From contig DATKBT010000031.1 of assembly GCA_035546295.1 (NCBI GenBank), positions 62,001 to 126,000 of the forward strand: a stretch of DNA of 64,000 bases, given 5' to 3'. The notes under the pieces were generated by a model. The model saw nothing but the letters and a program-made list of their open reading frames with translations, was not told the origin of the DNA and ran no database searches. This DNA comes from DATKBT01 sp035546295 (GTDB taxonomy: Bacteria; Acidobacteriota; Thermoanaerobaculia; Multivoradales; Multivoraceae). A program made the position numbers and the translations under genes. Shown piece by piece: positions 1 through 7,855 of the stretch (position 1 is the stretch's first letter; each line of letters starts with the position of its first letter).

Positions 1-193
1 GGATCGAGCGATTGACGATCAGAGCCTTGCGGATCTTGGCGAGGAACTCGTTGACGTTGATCTTGGCTCGCCGCAGCGCGATGAATCGCTCGATGATGAT
101 GGCCAGGGCGAAGACGGAGAAGACGAGGAGGATCCACATGACGGGACCGCCCTCTCGCATGAGCTTCGCAAAAGTTCCACCGATATCCGGCAC
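1..193 (-). CDS. MotA/TolQ/ExbB proton channel family protein (N-terminal part, cut by window edge)
   Basis: The reverse strand reads from a GTG at 193 (VPDIGGTFAKLMREGGPVMW...) into a hydrophobic segment (ILLVFSVFALAIIIERFIAL) and runs off the window after about 64 codons. A short amphipathic start, the 'GGPVMW' turn, one membrane helix and the 'ERF' motif at its end are typical of ExbB/TolQ inner-membrane subunits, which couple proton flow to TonB- or Tol-type energy transduction. A strong AGAGGAGG ribosome site sits 5 bases before the GTG. This supports a start missed if only ATG is considered. The rest of the gene, and probably exbD-like partners, lie left of the window. MotA cannot be excluded from this fragment. 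Confidence 0.8.
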   Translation of the reverse strand, partial: MPDIGGTFAKLMREGGPVMWILLVFSVFALAIIIERFIALRRAKINVNEFLAKIRKALIVNRSI

Positions 194-357
194 CTTGACC
201 TCCTCTGGCTGTATTGGACCCGCACACCGCGGGATCAGTTCCCGTTCTCCGGGGATCGGAGTGGATGTCGACGACGCTTCCCCCCGGCGTGCCGACCCGA
301 GCTGACCAAGGAAGCCCCGACGGGAAGACGCATGTCACCGGAGAAAACAGAGGCGGG

Positions 358-366
358 ATGATACCA
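358..366 (-). promoter_or_regulatory. Candidate extended -10 promoter for the ExbB-type gene
   Basis: On the reverse strand the bases read TGGTATCAT: a TG-N extension plus TATCAT (5 of 6 to TATAAT). No good -35 hexamer is visible at 16-18 bases. It would give a leader of about 155 bases before the GTG at 193. The stretch between the two genes (194-403) otherwise shows nothing coding. Confidence 0.35.
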
Positions 367-403
367 CACGGATTTCGTTGCGCCAGGCTGGCGAAGTCGC
401 ATC

Positions 404-928
404 TCAGCGGCAACCGGAGCCGACAGAGGAGCGGTCCGGAGGCGATTTCAGCGCGTCGAGCCGCTGCCGCTGAGCGAAGCAGATCGCCGCCGCCAGCGCA
501 TCCGTCGCATCGGCGGATCGCGCCACCGCATCGAGTCCTAGCAAGAGTCGGACCATCCGCGCCACCTGAGTCTTGTCGGCGCGACCGTTGCCGGTCACGG
601 CGCGCTTGACCTCCGCCGGCGAGTACTCGGTGGCGGCCAGGCCGGCGCGGCCGATGGCGGCCAGGATCGCACCGCGCGCCTGCGCGAGCACGATCAGAGA
701 GCGGGAGTTCACGCCGTGAAAGAGCGACTCGAGCACCACGGCGTCGGGGCGATAGCGCTCCACGAGCTTCTCGACCTCGCCGGCCAACGCACACAGCCGC
801 GCCGTGGGATCGTCCGCGCCGGGAACCGTGATCCGGCCCTCGCCGAGGGCCATCAGCTTCGAACCCTCGCGACGGACGACCCCGAAGCCCGTGACGCGGC
901 TGCCGGGGTCGATGCCGAGGACGATCAC
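404..928 (-). CDS. ruvC: Crossover junction endodeoxyribonuclease RuvC
   Basis: RuvC is the dimeric Mg-dependent nuclease that cuts Holliday junctions made by recombination, working with RuvAB. The 174-residue product has the RNase H-like fold signature: MIVLGIDPG at the start, ESLF in the middle and ADATDALAAA near the end. The four catalytic acids fall at D7, E67, D140 and D143, matching the family pattern. The start is GTG at 928 and the length is normal. No ruvA or ruvB is visible nearby. The ExbB-type gene follows on the same strand after 210 bases with its own candidate promoter, so the two are probably not an operon. Confidence 0.95.
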   Translation of the reverse strand: MIVLGIDPGSRVTGFGVVRREGSKLMALGEGRITVPGADDPTARLCALAGEVEKLVERYRPDAVVLESLFHGVNSRSLIVLAQARGAILAAIGRAGLAATEYSPAEVKRAVTGNGRADKTQVARMVRLLLGLDAVARSADATDALAAAICFAQRQRLDALKSPPDRSSVGSGCR

Positions 929-1034
929 GGAGTATGGCTCGGGATGGGGCTGCCGTGCGGGCGCTGCGGGGGCGGCGCCGAGCCCATCAGCCTCCTAGTG
1001 TAGCCCCGATGAGCGCCCGGCTGCCGGTGCTCCC

Positions 1035-1064
1035 TTGCCAGTCCTCGTGAGGGTTCAGTAGGCT
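1035..1064 (+). promoter_or_regulatory. Weak candidate sigma-70 promoter for accD-folC
   Basis: TTGCCA (1035-1040, 5 of 6 to consensus) is followed after 18 bases by TAGGCT (1059-1064, only 3 of 6). It lies in the 253-base divergent gap between ruvC and accD. It is the best match in that gap but weak; the rest of the gap shows nothing coding. Confidence 0.25.
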
Positions 1065-1181
1065 GAGGGTTCGCTCCGCGCGCCGTGCACGCTCGATGTC
1101 GTTCCCGCCGCGGTCGAGCCGGCGGCAGACCGAGCCCGTGCTCGTCGGCTCCGAGCGCCTCTCTTGCGTGGGGCCTCCTGC

Positions 1182-2021
1182 ATGGCTTGGTTCAAGAAAG
1201 ACAAGAAGCCCAAGCCGGTCCGCCCGAGGTCCCGCAGCACGGTTCCGGAGGGACTGTGGACGCGCTGCGGCCGGTGCTCCGAGATCATCTACAGCAAGGA
1301 GCTCGAGCGCAACGCCAGGGTCTGCCCCAAGTGCGGGTTCCACTTCCGGTTGACCGTCGCCGAGCGTCTCGAGTTGCTGCTCGACCCCGGCAGTCGCGAG
1401 CTCTGGCCCGACCTCGCCCCCTGCGACCCCCTCTCCTTCACCGACACGCGCGCGTACAGCGAGAGGCTCACCGACTATCAGAAGCGAACCGGGCGGCGCG
1501 ACGCGGTGGTCGTGCTGGAGGGTTCGATCGACGGCCAGGGGGTGGTGCTCGCGATCATGGACTACGAGTTCATGGGCGGCTCGATGGGATCAGTGGTCGG
1601 CGAGAAGATCTCGCGCTCCATCGAGCGGGCGCTCGAGAACCGAGTGCCGCTCTTGATCGTGTCCGCCTCCGGCGGCGCCAGGATGCAGGAGGGAGCCCTG
1701 TCCCTGATGCAGATGGCCAAGATCGCGGGTGGCCTCGCTCAGCTGCGCGAGGCGGGTCTCCCCTACCTCTCGATCCTGACCGATCCGACCACCGGCGGGG
1801 TGACCGCCTCCTTCGCCATGCTCGGCGATCTGAACATCGCCGAGCCGGGAGCGTTGATCGGCTTCGCCGGTCCCCGCGTGATCGAACAGACCATTCGCGA
1901 GACCCTGCCGGAGGGCTTCCAGACCAGCGAGTTCCTGCTCGAGCACGGATTCCTCGATCTGGTGGTGGAGCGCAGCCAGCTCCGCGAGACGGTGGCGCGA
2001 TGCCTCCGTCACCTGACCTGA
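1182..2021 (+). CDS. accD: Acetyl-CoA carboxylase, carboxyltransferase subunit beta
   Basis: AccD forms, with AccA, the carboxyltransferase that moves carboxyl from biotin to acetyl-CoA to make malonyl-CoA, the first step of fatty acid synthesis. The product opens with MAWFKKDKKP, the usual AccD opening, then a four-cysteine zinc ribbon (C29, C32, C48, C51; CGRC and CPKC), then the crotonase-like fold with SASGGARMQEG and DPTTGGVTASFA. It is about 279 residues, normal for the family. A TTG 18 bases upstream is possible, but the ATG at 1182 fits family N-termini. folC starts inside its last codons (overlap 2000-2021), so the two are translationally coupled. Confidence 0.96.
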   Translation: MAWFKKDKKPKPVRPRSRSTVPEGLWTRCGRCSEIIYSKELERNARVCPKCGFHFRLTVAERLELLLDPGSRELWPDLAPCDPLSFTDTRAYSERLTDYQKRTGRRDAVVVLEGSIDGQGVVLAIMDYEFMGGSMGSVVGEKISRSIERALENRVPLLIVSASGGARMQEGALSLMQMAKIAGGLAQLREAGLPYLSILTDPTTGGVTASFAMLGDLNIAEPGALIGFAGPRVIEQTIRETLPEGFQTSEFLLEHGFLDLVVERSQLRETVARCLRHLT

Positions 2022-3508
2022 GCGTCGCCGTGCGGGTCGGTGAGCCGCGCGAGGAGGAAGCATCGCCCGAGCCCGGGCGCACGGTCGCCGATTCCGGCGG
2101 CGACGACCCGGTTCGGACGCGCGGGGAGGCCGTCGCTCCGCGCCTCGAAGGGCCGCCGAAAGATCACGGCGAGATCCCCGGCGGCGCGCCCGACAAAACC
2201 GCCGGACGTGTTCTGTCGCGGCTCGAGATGTGGGGACAGAAGCTCGGCCTGGAGCGGATCCGCGCCGTCCTGGAGGAGCTGGAGCACCCGGAGCTGGCCG
2301 CGCCCACGGTGCTGGTGGCGGGCACCAACGGCAAGGGCTCCACCTCGGCCCTGATCGCCGCGATGGGTCACGCGGCCGGGTACCGGACCGGGCTCTACAC
2401 CTCCCCCCACCTGGAGAGCGTCGAGGAGCGGATCCGGGTCGACGGCCGGGCGATCTCTTCCCGGGAGCTGGGAGCGCGGCTCGAGGACGTGCTGTCGGCC
2501 TCGCCGCTCCTGCCGACCTACTTCGAGGCGCTCACCGCCGCGGCTTTCCTGCAGTTCCGGCAAGAGAACGTCGAGCTCGCGGTGCTCGAGGTCGGTCTCG
2601 GCGGCCGCCTCGACGCCACCAACGTGGCGGATCCGCTGATCTCGGTGATCACCCAGCTCTCGCTCGACCACCAGGAGCACCTCGGCCACTCCCTGCCGGA
2701 GATCGCCCGGGAGAAGGCCGGAATCCTGCGGCGCGCGCGTCCCGCGCTGTCCTGGTCGGGCGGCGACCTCGAGGTGGGTTCGGCGCTGGAGGAGGCGTCG
2801 CGCGCGCGGCAGGCGGTGCTCGAAGACAGCTCGCGCATCGTCGCGGTCGAGGTGGAGGGGTGCGACGTCGTGCGGGCGCGGGGCGGCCGCTGGACCTTTC
2901 GCGTCGCCACCGCGAGCGGGCGCTACGAGCTCGAGACCGCGCTGGTCGGGCGCCACCAGGGACCCAACCTCGCGCTCGCGGTGCGCGCCGCCGAGGAGCT
3001 CTCGCGTAAGGGATTCGACCGGATCGACGCCGCCGCGATCCGAGCCGGGGCCGGGCGCTGCCGCTGGCCCGGGCGACTCGAGCGCGTGATCCTGCCGGAT
3101 GGGCGCTTCGTCCTGCTCGATGCCGCCCACAACCCCGGCGGAGTGGACGCGCTGCTTCGGTACCTCAGGGAGAGCGAGACCGATCACGCCCTCGATCTCC
3201 TCTACGGCTCGCTGCGCGACAAGGGGGCCGAGATCTCGCTTCCCCGCCTGGCGCGCGCGGTGCGCGCCATCACGCTCACCCGCCCGCCCTCCGACCGCGC
3301 CCTGGAGCCGGCGGTGCTGGCGGCTGCCGTGACCACCGCTCGTGTCGAGCCCGATCCCGAGACGGCGCTCGCCAGCGCCCTCGACGGGGTCGCGCCCGGC
3401 GGCGGCCTCCTGGTCTGTGGCTCGATCTATCTGACCGGCGCGGTGCGCGGCGCGCTTCACGCCCGCTTCGGGGTCCCGGTCCGGGCGGTCGACGTGCCGA
3501 CGAGCTGA
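2000..3508 (+). CDS. folC: Bifunctional dihydrofolate synthase / folylpolyglutamate synthase
   Basis: FolC adds glutamate to dihydropteroate and extends the polyglutamate tail of folates. The P-loop GTNGKGST lies at about residues 108-115, followed by TSPHL, the LEVGLGGRLDATN block, TQLSLDHQEHLG and the C-terminal DAAHNPGG motif, all Mur-ligase/FolC signatures. From the ATG at 2000 the protein is 502 residues. The first ~70 residues are low-complexity, rich in Pro, Glu and Gly, and not part of the family core, so an internal start is possible. The gene overlaps the end of accD by 22 bases, an arrangement known in several phyla. It converges on rpiB. Confidence 0.94.
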   Translation: MPPSPDLSVAVRVGEPREEEASPEPGRTVADSGGDDPVRTRGEAVAPRLEGPPKDHGEIPGGAPDKTAGRVLSRLEMWGQKLGLERIRAVLEELEHPELAAPTVLVAGTNGKGSTSALIAAMGHAAGYRTGLYTSPHLESVEERIRVDGRAISSRELGARLEDVLSASPLLPTYFEALTAAAFLQFRQENVELAVLEVGLGGRLDATNVADPLISVITQLSLDHQEHLGHSLPEIAREKAGILRRARPALSWSGGDLEVGSALEEASRARQAVLEDSSRIVAVEVEGCDVVRARGGRWTFRVATASGRYELETALVGRHQGPNLALAVRAAEELSRKGFDRIDAAAIRAGAGRCRWPGRLERVILPDGRFVLLDAAHNPGGVDALLRYLRESETDHALDLLYGSLRDKGAEISLPRLARAVRAITLTRPPSDRALEPAVLAAAVTTARVEPDPETALASALDGVAPGGGLLVCGSIYLTGAVRGALHARFGVPVRAVDVPTS

Positions 3509-3552
3509 CCATCTCGGCTCGCGCGCGCGGCTCGGCTCTTCGGGTCGGCGAG

Positions 3553-3990
3553 TCAGCCGGTCTCTTGCTCGATGAGCTCGACGCGGCGGGCGTGGCGCCC
3601 GCCGGCGAAAGGCTCCTCCAGGAAGGTCTGGAGCAGCTCGAGCGCCAGCCCCGGGCCGACCACCCGGGCGCCGAGCGCGAGGACGTTGGCGTCGTTGTGG
3701 GATCGCGCCATCCGCGCGGTGAAGGGATCGATGCAGTTGACGGCGCGCACCCCGGGGTGCCGGTTGGCGGCGATCGCCATGCCGGCGCCGGTTCCGCACA
3801 CCAGCACGCCGCGCTCGGCTGTGCCGCCGCTGACGCTGCGCGAGACCCGACGCGCGAAGTCCGGATAGTCGACGCTGGCGCCGGAGTCGGTGCCCAGATC
3901 CTCCACCTCGTGCCCGTGCTCTTCGAGCCAACCGCGGATCGTGGTCTTGAGCTCCCAGCCCGCGTGGTCGGCCCCCAGCGCGATCCTCAT
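3553..3990 (-). CDS. rpiB: Ribose-5-phosphate isomerase B
   Basis: RpiB interconverts ribose-5-phosphate and ribulose-5-phosphate in the pentose phosphate pathway. The sequence MRIALGADHAGWELK is the family opening, followed by DLGTDS, VDYPDFA, GVLVCGTGAGM (phosphate-binding loop) and the VNCIDPFTARMARSHNDANVLALG block containing the conserved cysteine and histidine. The ATG at 3990 matches family N-termini but lacks a clear ribosome site. A TTG at 4026 lies 12 bases after AGGAGG, so a 12-residue extension is possible. The product is about 145 residues, a normal length. purE lies upstream on the same strand after about 250 bases. Confidence 0.94.
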   Translation of the reverse strand: MRIALGADHAGWELKTTIRGWLEEHGHEVEDLGTDSGASVDYPDFARRVSRSVSGGTAERGVLVCGTGAGMAIAANRHPGVRAVNCIDPFTARMARSHNDANVLALGARVVGPGLALELLQTFLEEPFAGGRHARRVELIEQETG

Positions 3991-4236
3991 GCCGGTCAGG
4001 ATCGCAACGCGGTCCATCTCTGTCAAGAGTAGGATGCCCTCCTCTGGTCCGGCTCCTGGTCTGGCGTGTGCGGCCGACTCCTCCCGATGCCACCTGGTGG
4101 CGGCGGTGCTGCTCGGGGTGACGGCGTGCCGGGGCCACCGCCCGGCGACCGCGAACGGCCGCGGCGTCCCCGCCGTCGCCGCCGCCGCCGAGCCGGGTGC
4201 CGACGTCGCGCGCGCTCCAGCGCCGGGTGCTCGTGC

Positions 4237-4752
4237 TTACTCGTCGAGCCGCTGCTGCAGGCTTCGATCGGCGGCGAGCACCCGCTCGCGCATCGCGGCG
4301 CGATAGTCGGCCAGCTTCTCTGCGATCTCGCGGTCGCGGCCGGCGAGGATGTGGAGGGCGAGCAGGCCGGCGTTGTCGGCGCGCCCGACGCCGACGGTGG
4401 CGACCGGAATGCCCTTGGGCATCTGGACGATCGCGAGCAGGGCGTCGATCCCCTGCAGCGGACCGTTGGCGATGGGCACTCCGATCACGGGCAGGAGGGT
4501 GCCGGCGGCGACCACTCCCGGCAGGTGCGCAGCGCCGCCGGCGCCCGCGATCAGCACCTCGATCCCACGGCCGGAAGCGCCCTCGACCCAGGCGGCGACC
4601 TCGTCGGGGGTGCGGTGGGCCGAGAGCACCCGGACCTCGTTCTCGACGCCGAGCTCCTCGAGCACGACGCGGGCGGCCTTCATCACGGGCCAGTCGGAAT
4701 CGCTCCCCATCACGATGCCGACGCGTGGTTTCGTCTGGTCTTTCTCGGTCAT
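4237..4752 (-). CDS. purE: 5-(carboxyamino)imidazole ribonucleotide mutase
   Basis: PurE converts N5-carboxyaminoimidazole ribonucleotide to carboxyaminoimidazole ribonucleotide in purine synthesis. Diagnostic motifs are MGSDSDWP near the start, the VLSAHRTPD segment, GAGGAAHLPG and GVPIANGPLQGIDALLA. The 171-residue length is that of class I PurE. The start is ATG at 4752. No purK is seen nearby, which is unusual because purE and purK are often adjacent. The acyl-CoA carboxylase subunit gene ends 30 bases upstream on the same strand, so the two may be cotranscribed. Confidence 0.95.
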   Translation of the reverse strand: MTEKDQTKPRVGIVMGSDSDWPVMKAARVVLEELGVENEVRVLSAHRTPDEVAAWVEGASGRGIEVLIAGAGGAAHLPGVVAAGTLLPVIGVPIANGPLQGIDALLAIVQMPKGIPVATVGVGRADNAGLLALHILAGRDREIAEKLADYRAAMRERVLAADRSLQQRLDE

Positions 4753-4782
4753 GATGCTCGATGGGTCGGCTCGCGCCGAGGC

Positions 4783-6342
4783 TCACAGCGGGATGTTGCC
4801 GTGCTTCTTCGGCGGGAGGGATTGACGTTTGCTCGAGAGCTGACGGAGCGCTCTCACGATCTCCGGACGGGTCGTACGCGGCTGGATCACGGCGTCGACG
4901 AAGCCACGTTCGGCCGCCACGTAGGGGTTCGAGAACTTGCGCCGATACTCCTCGACCTTCTGTGCACGGAGCTCCTCGGCACGCTCGCCGGCGGCGGCGA
5001 GCTCGCGCCGATAGAGCACGTTGACCGCGCCCGAGGGTCCCATCACGGCGATCTCGGCGGTCGGGAAGGCGAGGTTCACGTCGGTGCGCAGATGCTTCGA
5101 GGACATGACGCAGTAGGCGCCGCCATAGGCCTTGCGGGTGATCACCGTGATCTTGGGCACGGTGGCTTCGGCGAAAGCGTAGAGCAGCTTCGCCCCGTGC
5201 TTGATGATGCCGCCGAACTCCTGCTGGGTGCCGGGCAGGAAGCCGGGGACGTCCTCGAAGGTCACCAGGGGGATGTTGAAGGCGTCGCAGAAGCGCACGA
5301 AGCGGGCACCCTTGAGCGAGGCGTCGATGTCGAGCACGCCCGCCAGGTAGGCGGGCTGGTTGGCGACGATGCCGACGCTCTTGCCGCCGAATCGGGCGAA
5401 GCCGACGACCAGGTTGCGGGCGTAGTCCGCCTGGACCTCGAGCAGCGCTCCGTCGTCGACCACGCGGTGGATCAGCTCCTTGATGTCGTACGGCTTGTTG
5501 GGGTCGGTGGGCACCAGCTCGTCGAGCGACGGATCCTCGCGGCCCGGCTCGTCGGAGCTCTCGATCTCGGGCGGGTCGTCGAGGTTGTTCGACGGCAGGT
5601 AGGAGAGCAGCTCGCGGATCTTGAGCAGGCACGCGGCGTCGCCCGGGACCGTGAAGTGGGAGACGCCGCTCTTCGAGGCGTGAGTGTGGGCGCCTCCCAG
5701 ATCCTCCTTCGTCACCTCCTCGTGGGTGACGGTTCGGATCACGTCCGGTCCGGTGACGAACATGTAGCTGGTGCGGTCGACCATCAGGACGAAGTCGGTG
5801 ATCGCGGGCGAGTAGACGGCGCCGCCGGCGCAGGGTCCCATGATCGCGCTGATCTGGGGGACCACGCCCGAGGCCAGCGTGTTGCGCAGGAAGATGTCGG
5901 CATAGCCGCCGAGCGAGGCCACCCCCTCCTGGATGCGCGCACCGCCGGAGTCGTTGAGACCGATCACCGGGGCGCCGTTGTCGACCGCCAGGTCCATGAC
6001 CTTGCAGATCTTCTTCGCGTTGGTCTCCGACAGCGAGCCGCCGAACACCGTGAAGTCCTGGGCGAAGACGTAGGCCAGCCGGCCCTCGATCGTGCCGTAG
6101 CCGCAGACCACGCCGTCGCCCGGGATCTTCTGCTGATCCATCCCGAAGTCGCTGCAGCGGTGTTCGACGAGGACGTCGATCTCGACGAAGGAGCCGGGGT
6201 CGAGCAGCATCTCGACCCGCTCGTGGGCGGTTAGCTTCCCGGCGTCGTGCTGCCGTGCGATCCGCTCCTCGCCCCCCCCCGAGCGGGCGGCCTCGAGTCT
6301 GGCCTGGAGCTCGGCGAGCTGCTGCTGGCGAAGATCGCTCAT
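4783..6342 (-). CDS. pccB: Acyl-CoA (propionyl-CoA type) carboxylase, carboxyltransferase subunit
   Basis: This subunit transfers carboxyl from biotin to an acyl-CoA, most likely propionyl-CoA, giving methylmalonyl-CoA. The ~519-residue product has the paired crotonase-like domains: GLNDSGGARIQEG and GPCAGGAVYSPAITDF in the N half, DVPGFLPGTQQEFGG and RKAYGGAYCVM in the C half. It ends KKHGNIPL, typical of PccB. The start MSDLRQQQLAEL at 6342 fits the family; an in-frame extension to 6417 is not conserved. The biotin carboxylase and biotin carrier partners are about 30 kb away (34980-37143). The exact acyl substrate cannot be read from sequence. Confidence 0.93.
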   Translation of the reverse strand: MSDLRQQQLAELQARLEAARSGGGEERIARQHDAGKLTAHERVEMLLDPGSFVEIDVLVEHRCSDFGMDQQKIPGDGVVCGYGTIEGRLAYVFAQDFTVFGGSLSETNAKKICKVMDLAVDNGAPVIGLNDSGGARIQEGVASLGGYADIFLRNTLASGVVPQISAIMGPCAGGAVYSPAITDFVLMVDRTSYMFVTGPDVIRTVTHEEVTKEDLGGAHTHASKSGVSHFTVPGDAACLLKIRELLSYLPSNNLDDPPEIESSDEPGREDPSLDELVPTDPNKPYDIKELIHRVVDDGALLEVQADYARNLVVGFARFGGKSVGIVANQPAYLAGVLDIDASLKGARFVRFCDAFNIPLVTFEDVPGFLPGTQQEFGGIIKHGAKLLYAFAEATVPKITVITRKAYGGAYCVMSSKHLRTDVNLAFPTAEIAVMGPSGAVNVLYRRELAAAGERAEELRAQKVEEYRRKFSNPYVAAERGFVDAVIQPRTTRPEIVRALRQLSSKRQSLPPKKHGNIPL

Positions 6343-6483
6343 CGGGTGGGAAGGACGGCCGCGCCCGCGGTGCCGGTGGCCATCCTGGCGGAAGGCGAAT
6401 CGGCGGCTTCCTATCACATCGTTCCCTGCCGGCGACAGGAGCGGTCAGAGGCGCGGCCTCTGCCGGAGGAAGATCCCTTATAG

Positions 6484-6536
6484 GAGGTCCCGTACAGAGG
6501 GTCCCGTAGAGGTTCCCGTACAGAGGTTCCCGTACA
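6484..6536 (+). repeat. Four tandem 12-14 bp repeats upstream of the tldD-like gene
   Basis: Units are GAGGTCCCGTACA, GAGGGTCCCGTA, GAGGTTCCCGTACA and GAGGTTCCCGTACA, placed head to tail at 6484, 6497, 6509 and 6523. The last unit runs into the candidate -10 box TACAAT. The array fills the space just before the GTG at 6545, in the divergent gap between pccB and the tldD-like gene. It could be a repeated operator or a slippage-prone tandem array. Confidence 0.8.
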
Positions 6537-6538
6537 AT
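6533..6538 (+). promoter_or_regulatory. Candidate -10 box giving a leaderless tldD-like transcript
   Basis: TACAAT (5 of 6 to TATAAT) is followed by exactly six bases and then the GTG start at 6545. With normal spacing the transcript would begin at the start codon itself. There is no ribosome site before the GTG, which agrees with leaderless initiation. No convincing -35 is seen; that position falls inside the tandem repeats. Confidence 0.4.
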
Positions 6539-6544
6539 CGCCGA

Positions 6545-7855
6545 GTGGCCTTCCCCGGCTTCGACTGCGCCCGCGTGGCGCGCGCCCTCGGATTGCTGTG
6601 CACCGAGGCGGAAGACCTCGCCGACGCGTACTTCGAGCGCATCGAGCTGACCGAGACGCCGGGGGCTCAAGCCGGACCGGGTCTCGTCGTCCGGCGCGAG
6701 GAGGGTTTCGCGCTGCGGCTGGTGCGCGGCGGGCGGGTGTGGCTCGTCAGCCGCGACGAGATCGGCGACGACGTGGTGGCCAGGGCCTTCCGTCAGGTGG
6801 CGCGCAGCCTGCCGCCGGCCGCCCCGAGCTTTCGCGGCATCGAGCCGGGGCCCTGGCCGGAGCTCGAAGACGCCGACGCACTGCTCGGGCTGCACGGTCG
6901 TGTGGAGCACGAGCTGCGACAGCTGCGCGCCGGCTTCCCTTTTCGCCTCCGCGCCCGCCGGCACCGGCGCGAGGCGGTGGTGGTCTCGCCCCGCCTGCAG
7001 CCCGACCCGCAGGTGGAGACCTTCTACAGCGTCGAGGCGGACGTGCCGTGGGGGCGCTGGGGAGGGCTGATGAGCGACCTCGACGAGGCGCCGCTGCGCA
7101 TCGCCTCCGCGCTCGCGGAGCTCTTTCGCGCCCGGGACGCCTCGCCGCCGCAGCCGGTGAGAACAGTCGTCGTGCTCGGGCCGGCCGCCGCCGCGGTCTT
7201 CCTGCACGAAGCGGCGGCTCACACGCTCGAGGCCGACACCCTGGCGCTGACCGGCAGGCCCTCCTCGGCGATCGGCGTCCGGCTGGGCTCCGAGATCCTC
7301 GACGTCCTCGACGATCCGGCGCGCGCTCCAGGCGGCGTGCGCCGCACCAGCGATGACGAGGGCATGCCGGTGACCCGGCGCTGGTTGTTGCGCGCCGGCG
7401 TGGTCGAGCAGCCGATCGCCGACCGGACCTGGGCGGATCGCGCCGGCCTGCAGCCGGGGGCCGGGCGTCGATCACAGCGGCATCGGCTGCCGGTTCCCCG
7501 CTCGTCCCACCTCGAGCTGCTGCCGGGGACGTTCTCGTTCGACGAGCTGCAGGCCGGGGCCACAGGCGGTCTGCTCGTCCAGGAGGTGGACCGCGGACGT
7601 CTCGATCCCTTCTCCGGCCGCTTCGTGCTCGACGCGGCGAGCGCCCGGCGGATCGGTCCCGGAGGCCTTGGCGAGCGGCTGCGCCCCGTGCGCCTCAGCG
7701 GCTCGGTCGTCGAGCTGCTCTCCGCCATCAACGGCATCGGCTCGCAGGTGCGAAGCGGCGGCGCCGGCTGGTGCGCGAAGGGAGGCGACCGCCTGCCGGT
7801 GTGGGCCACCGCTGCCGCCCTGCGGCTCGAGGGGATCCAGGTGGGACCGCCGTGA
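6545..7855 (+). CDS. TldD-like zinc metallopeptidase
   Basis: TldD/TldE (PmbA) proteins form a heterodimeric metalloprotease that degrades unfolded peptides and matures some ribosomal peptides. The zinc site of TldD, an HExxxH plus a distant cysteine, is present here: LHEAAAHTLE in the middle of the 436-residue product, and GAGWCAKGGDRLPV near the end where the family has its cysteine ligand. The C-terminal LxxINGIGSQV region also fits. The N-terminal half is weakly conserved. The start is GTG at 6545. The next gene, a TldE-like partner of equal length, overlaps by four bases, so the pair is cotranslated. No obvious precursor peptide lies beside it. Confidence 0.8.
   Translation: MAFPGFDCARVARALGLLCTEAEDLADAYFERIELTETPGAQAGPGLVVRREEGFALRLVRGGRVWLVSRDEIGDDVVARAFRQVARSLPPAAPSFRGIEPGPWPELEDADALLGLHGRVEHELRQLRAGFPFRLRARRHRREAVVVSPRLQPDPQVETFYSVEADVPWGRWGGLMSDLDEAPLRIASALAELFRARDASPPQPVRTVVVLGPAAAAVFLHEAAAHTLEADTLALTGRPSSAIGVRLGSEILDVLDDPARAPGGVRRTSDDEGMPVTRRWLLRAGVVEQPIADRTWADRAGLQPGAGRRSQRHRLPVPRSSHLELLPGTFSFDELQAGATGGLLVQEVDRGRLDPFSGRFVLDAASARRIGPGGLGERLRPVRLSGSVVELLSAINGIGSQVRSGGAGWCAKGGDRLPVWATAAALRLEGIQVGPP

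Noticed and set aside
4033..4306. Forward frame with a lipoprotein-like stretch (VAAVLLGVTAC) between rpiB and purE
   Set aside because: It runs 70 bases into the 3' end of purE on the other strand, has no ribosome site, and its tail is low-complexity Ala/Arg. The signal-like part is short enough to be chance in GC-rich DNA.
2009..7222. Very long reverse frame (about 1700 codons) across accD/folC to the tldD-like gene
   Set aside because: It is antisense or off-frame to well-identified folC, rpiB, purE and pccB and has Arg/Pro/His-rich composition typical of high-GC shadow frames.
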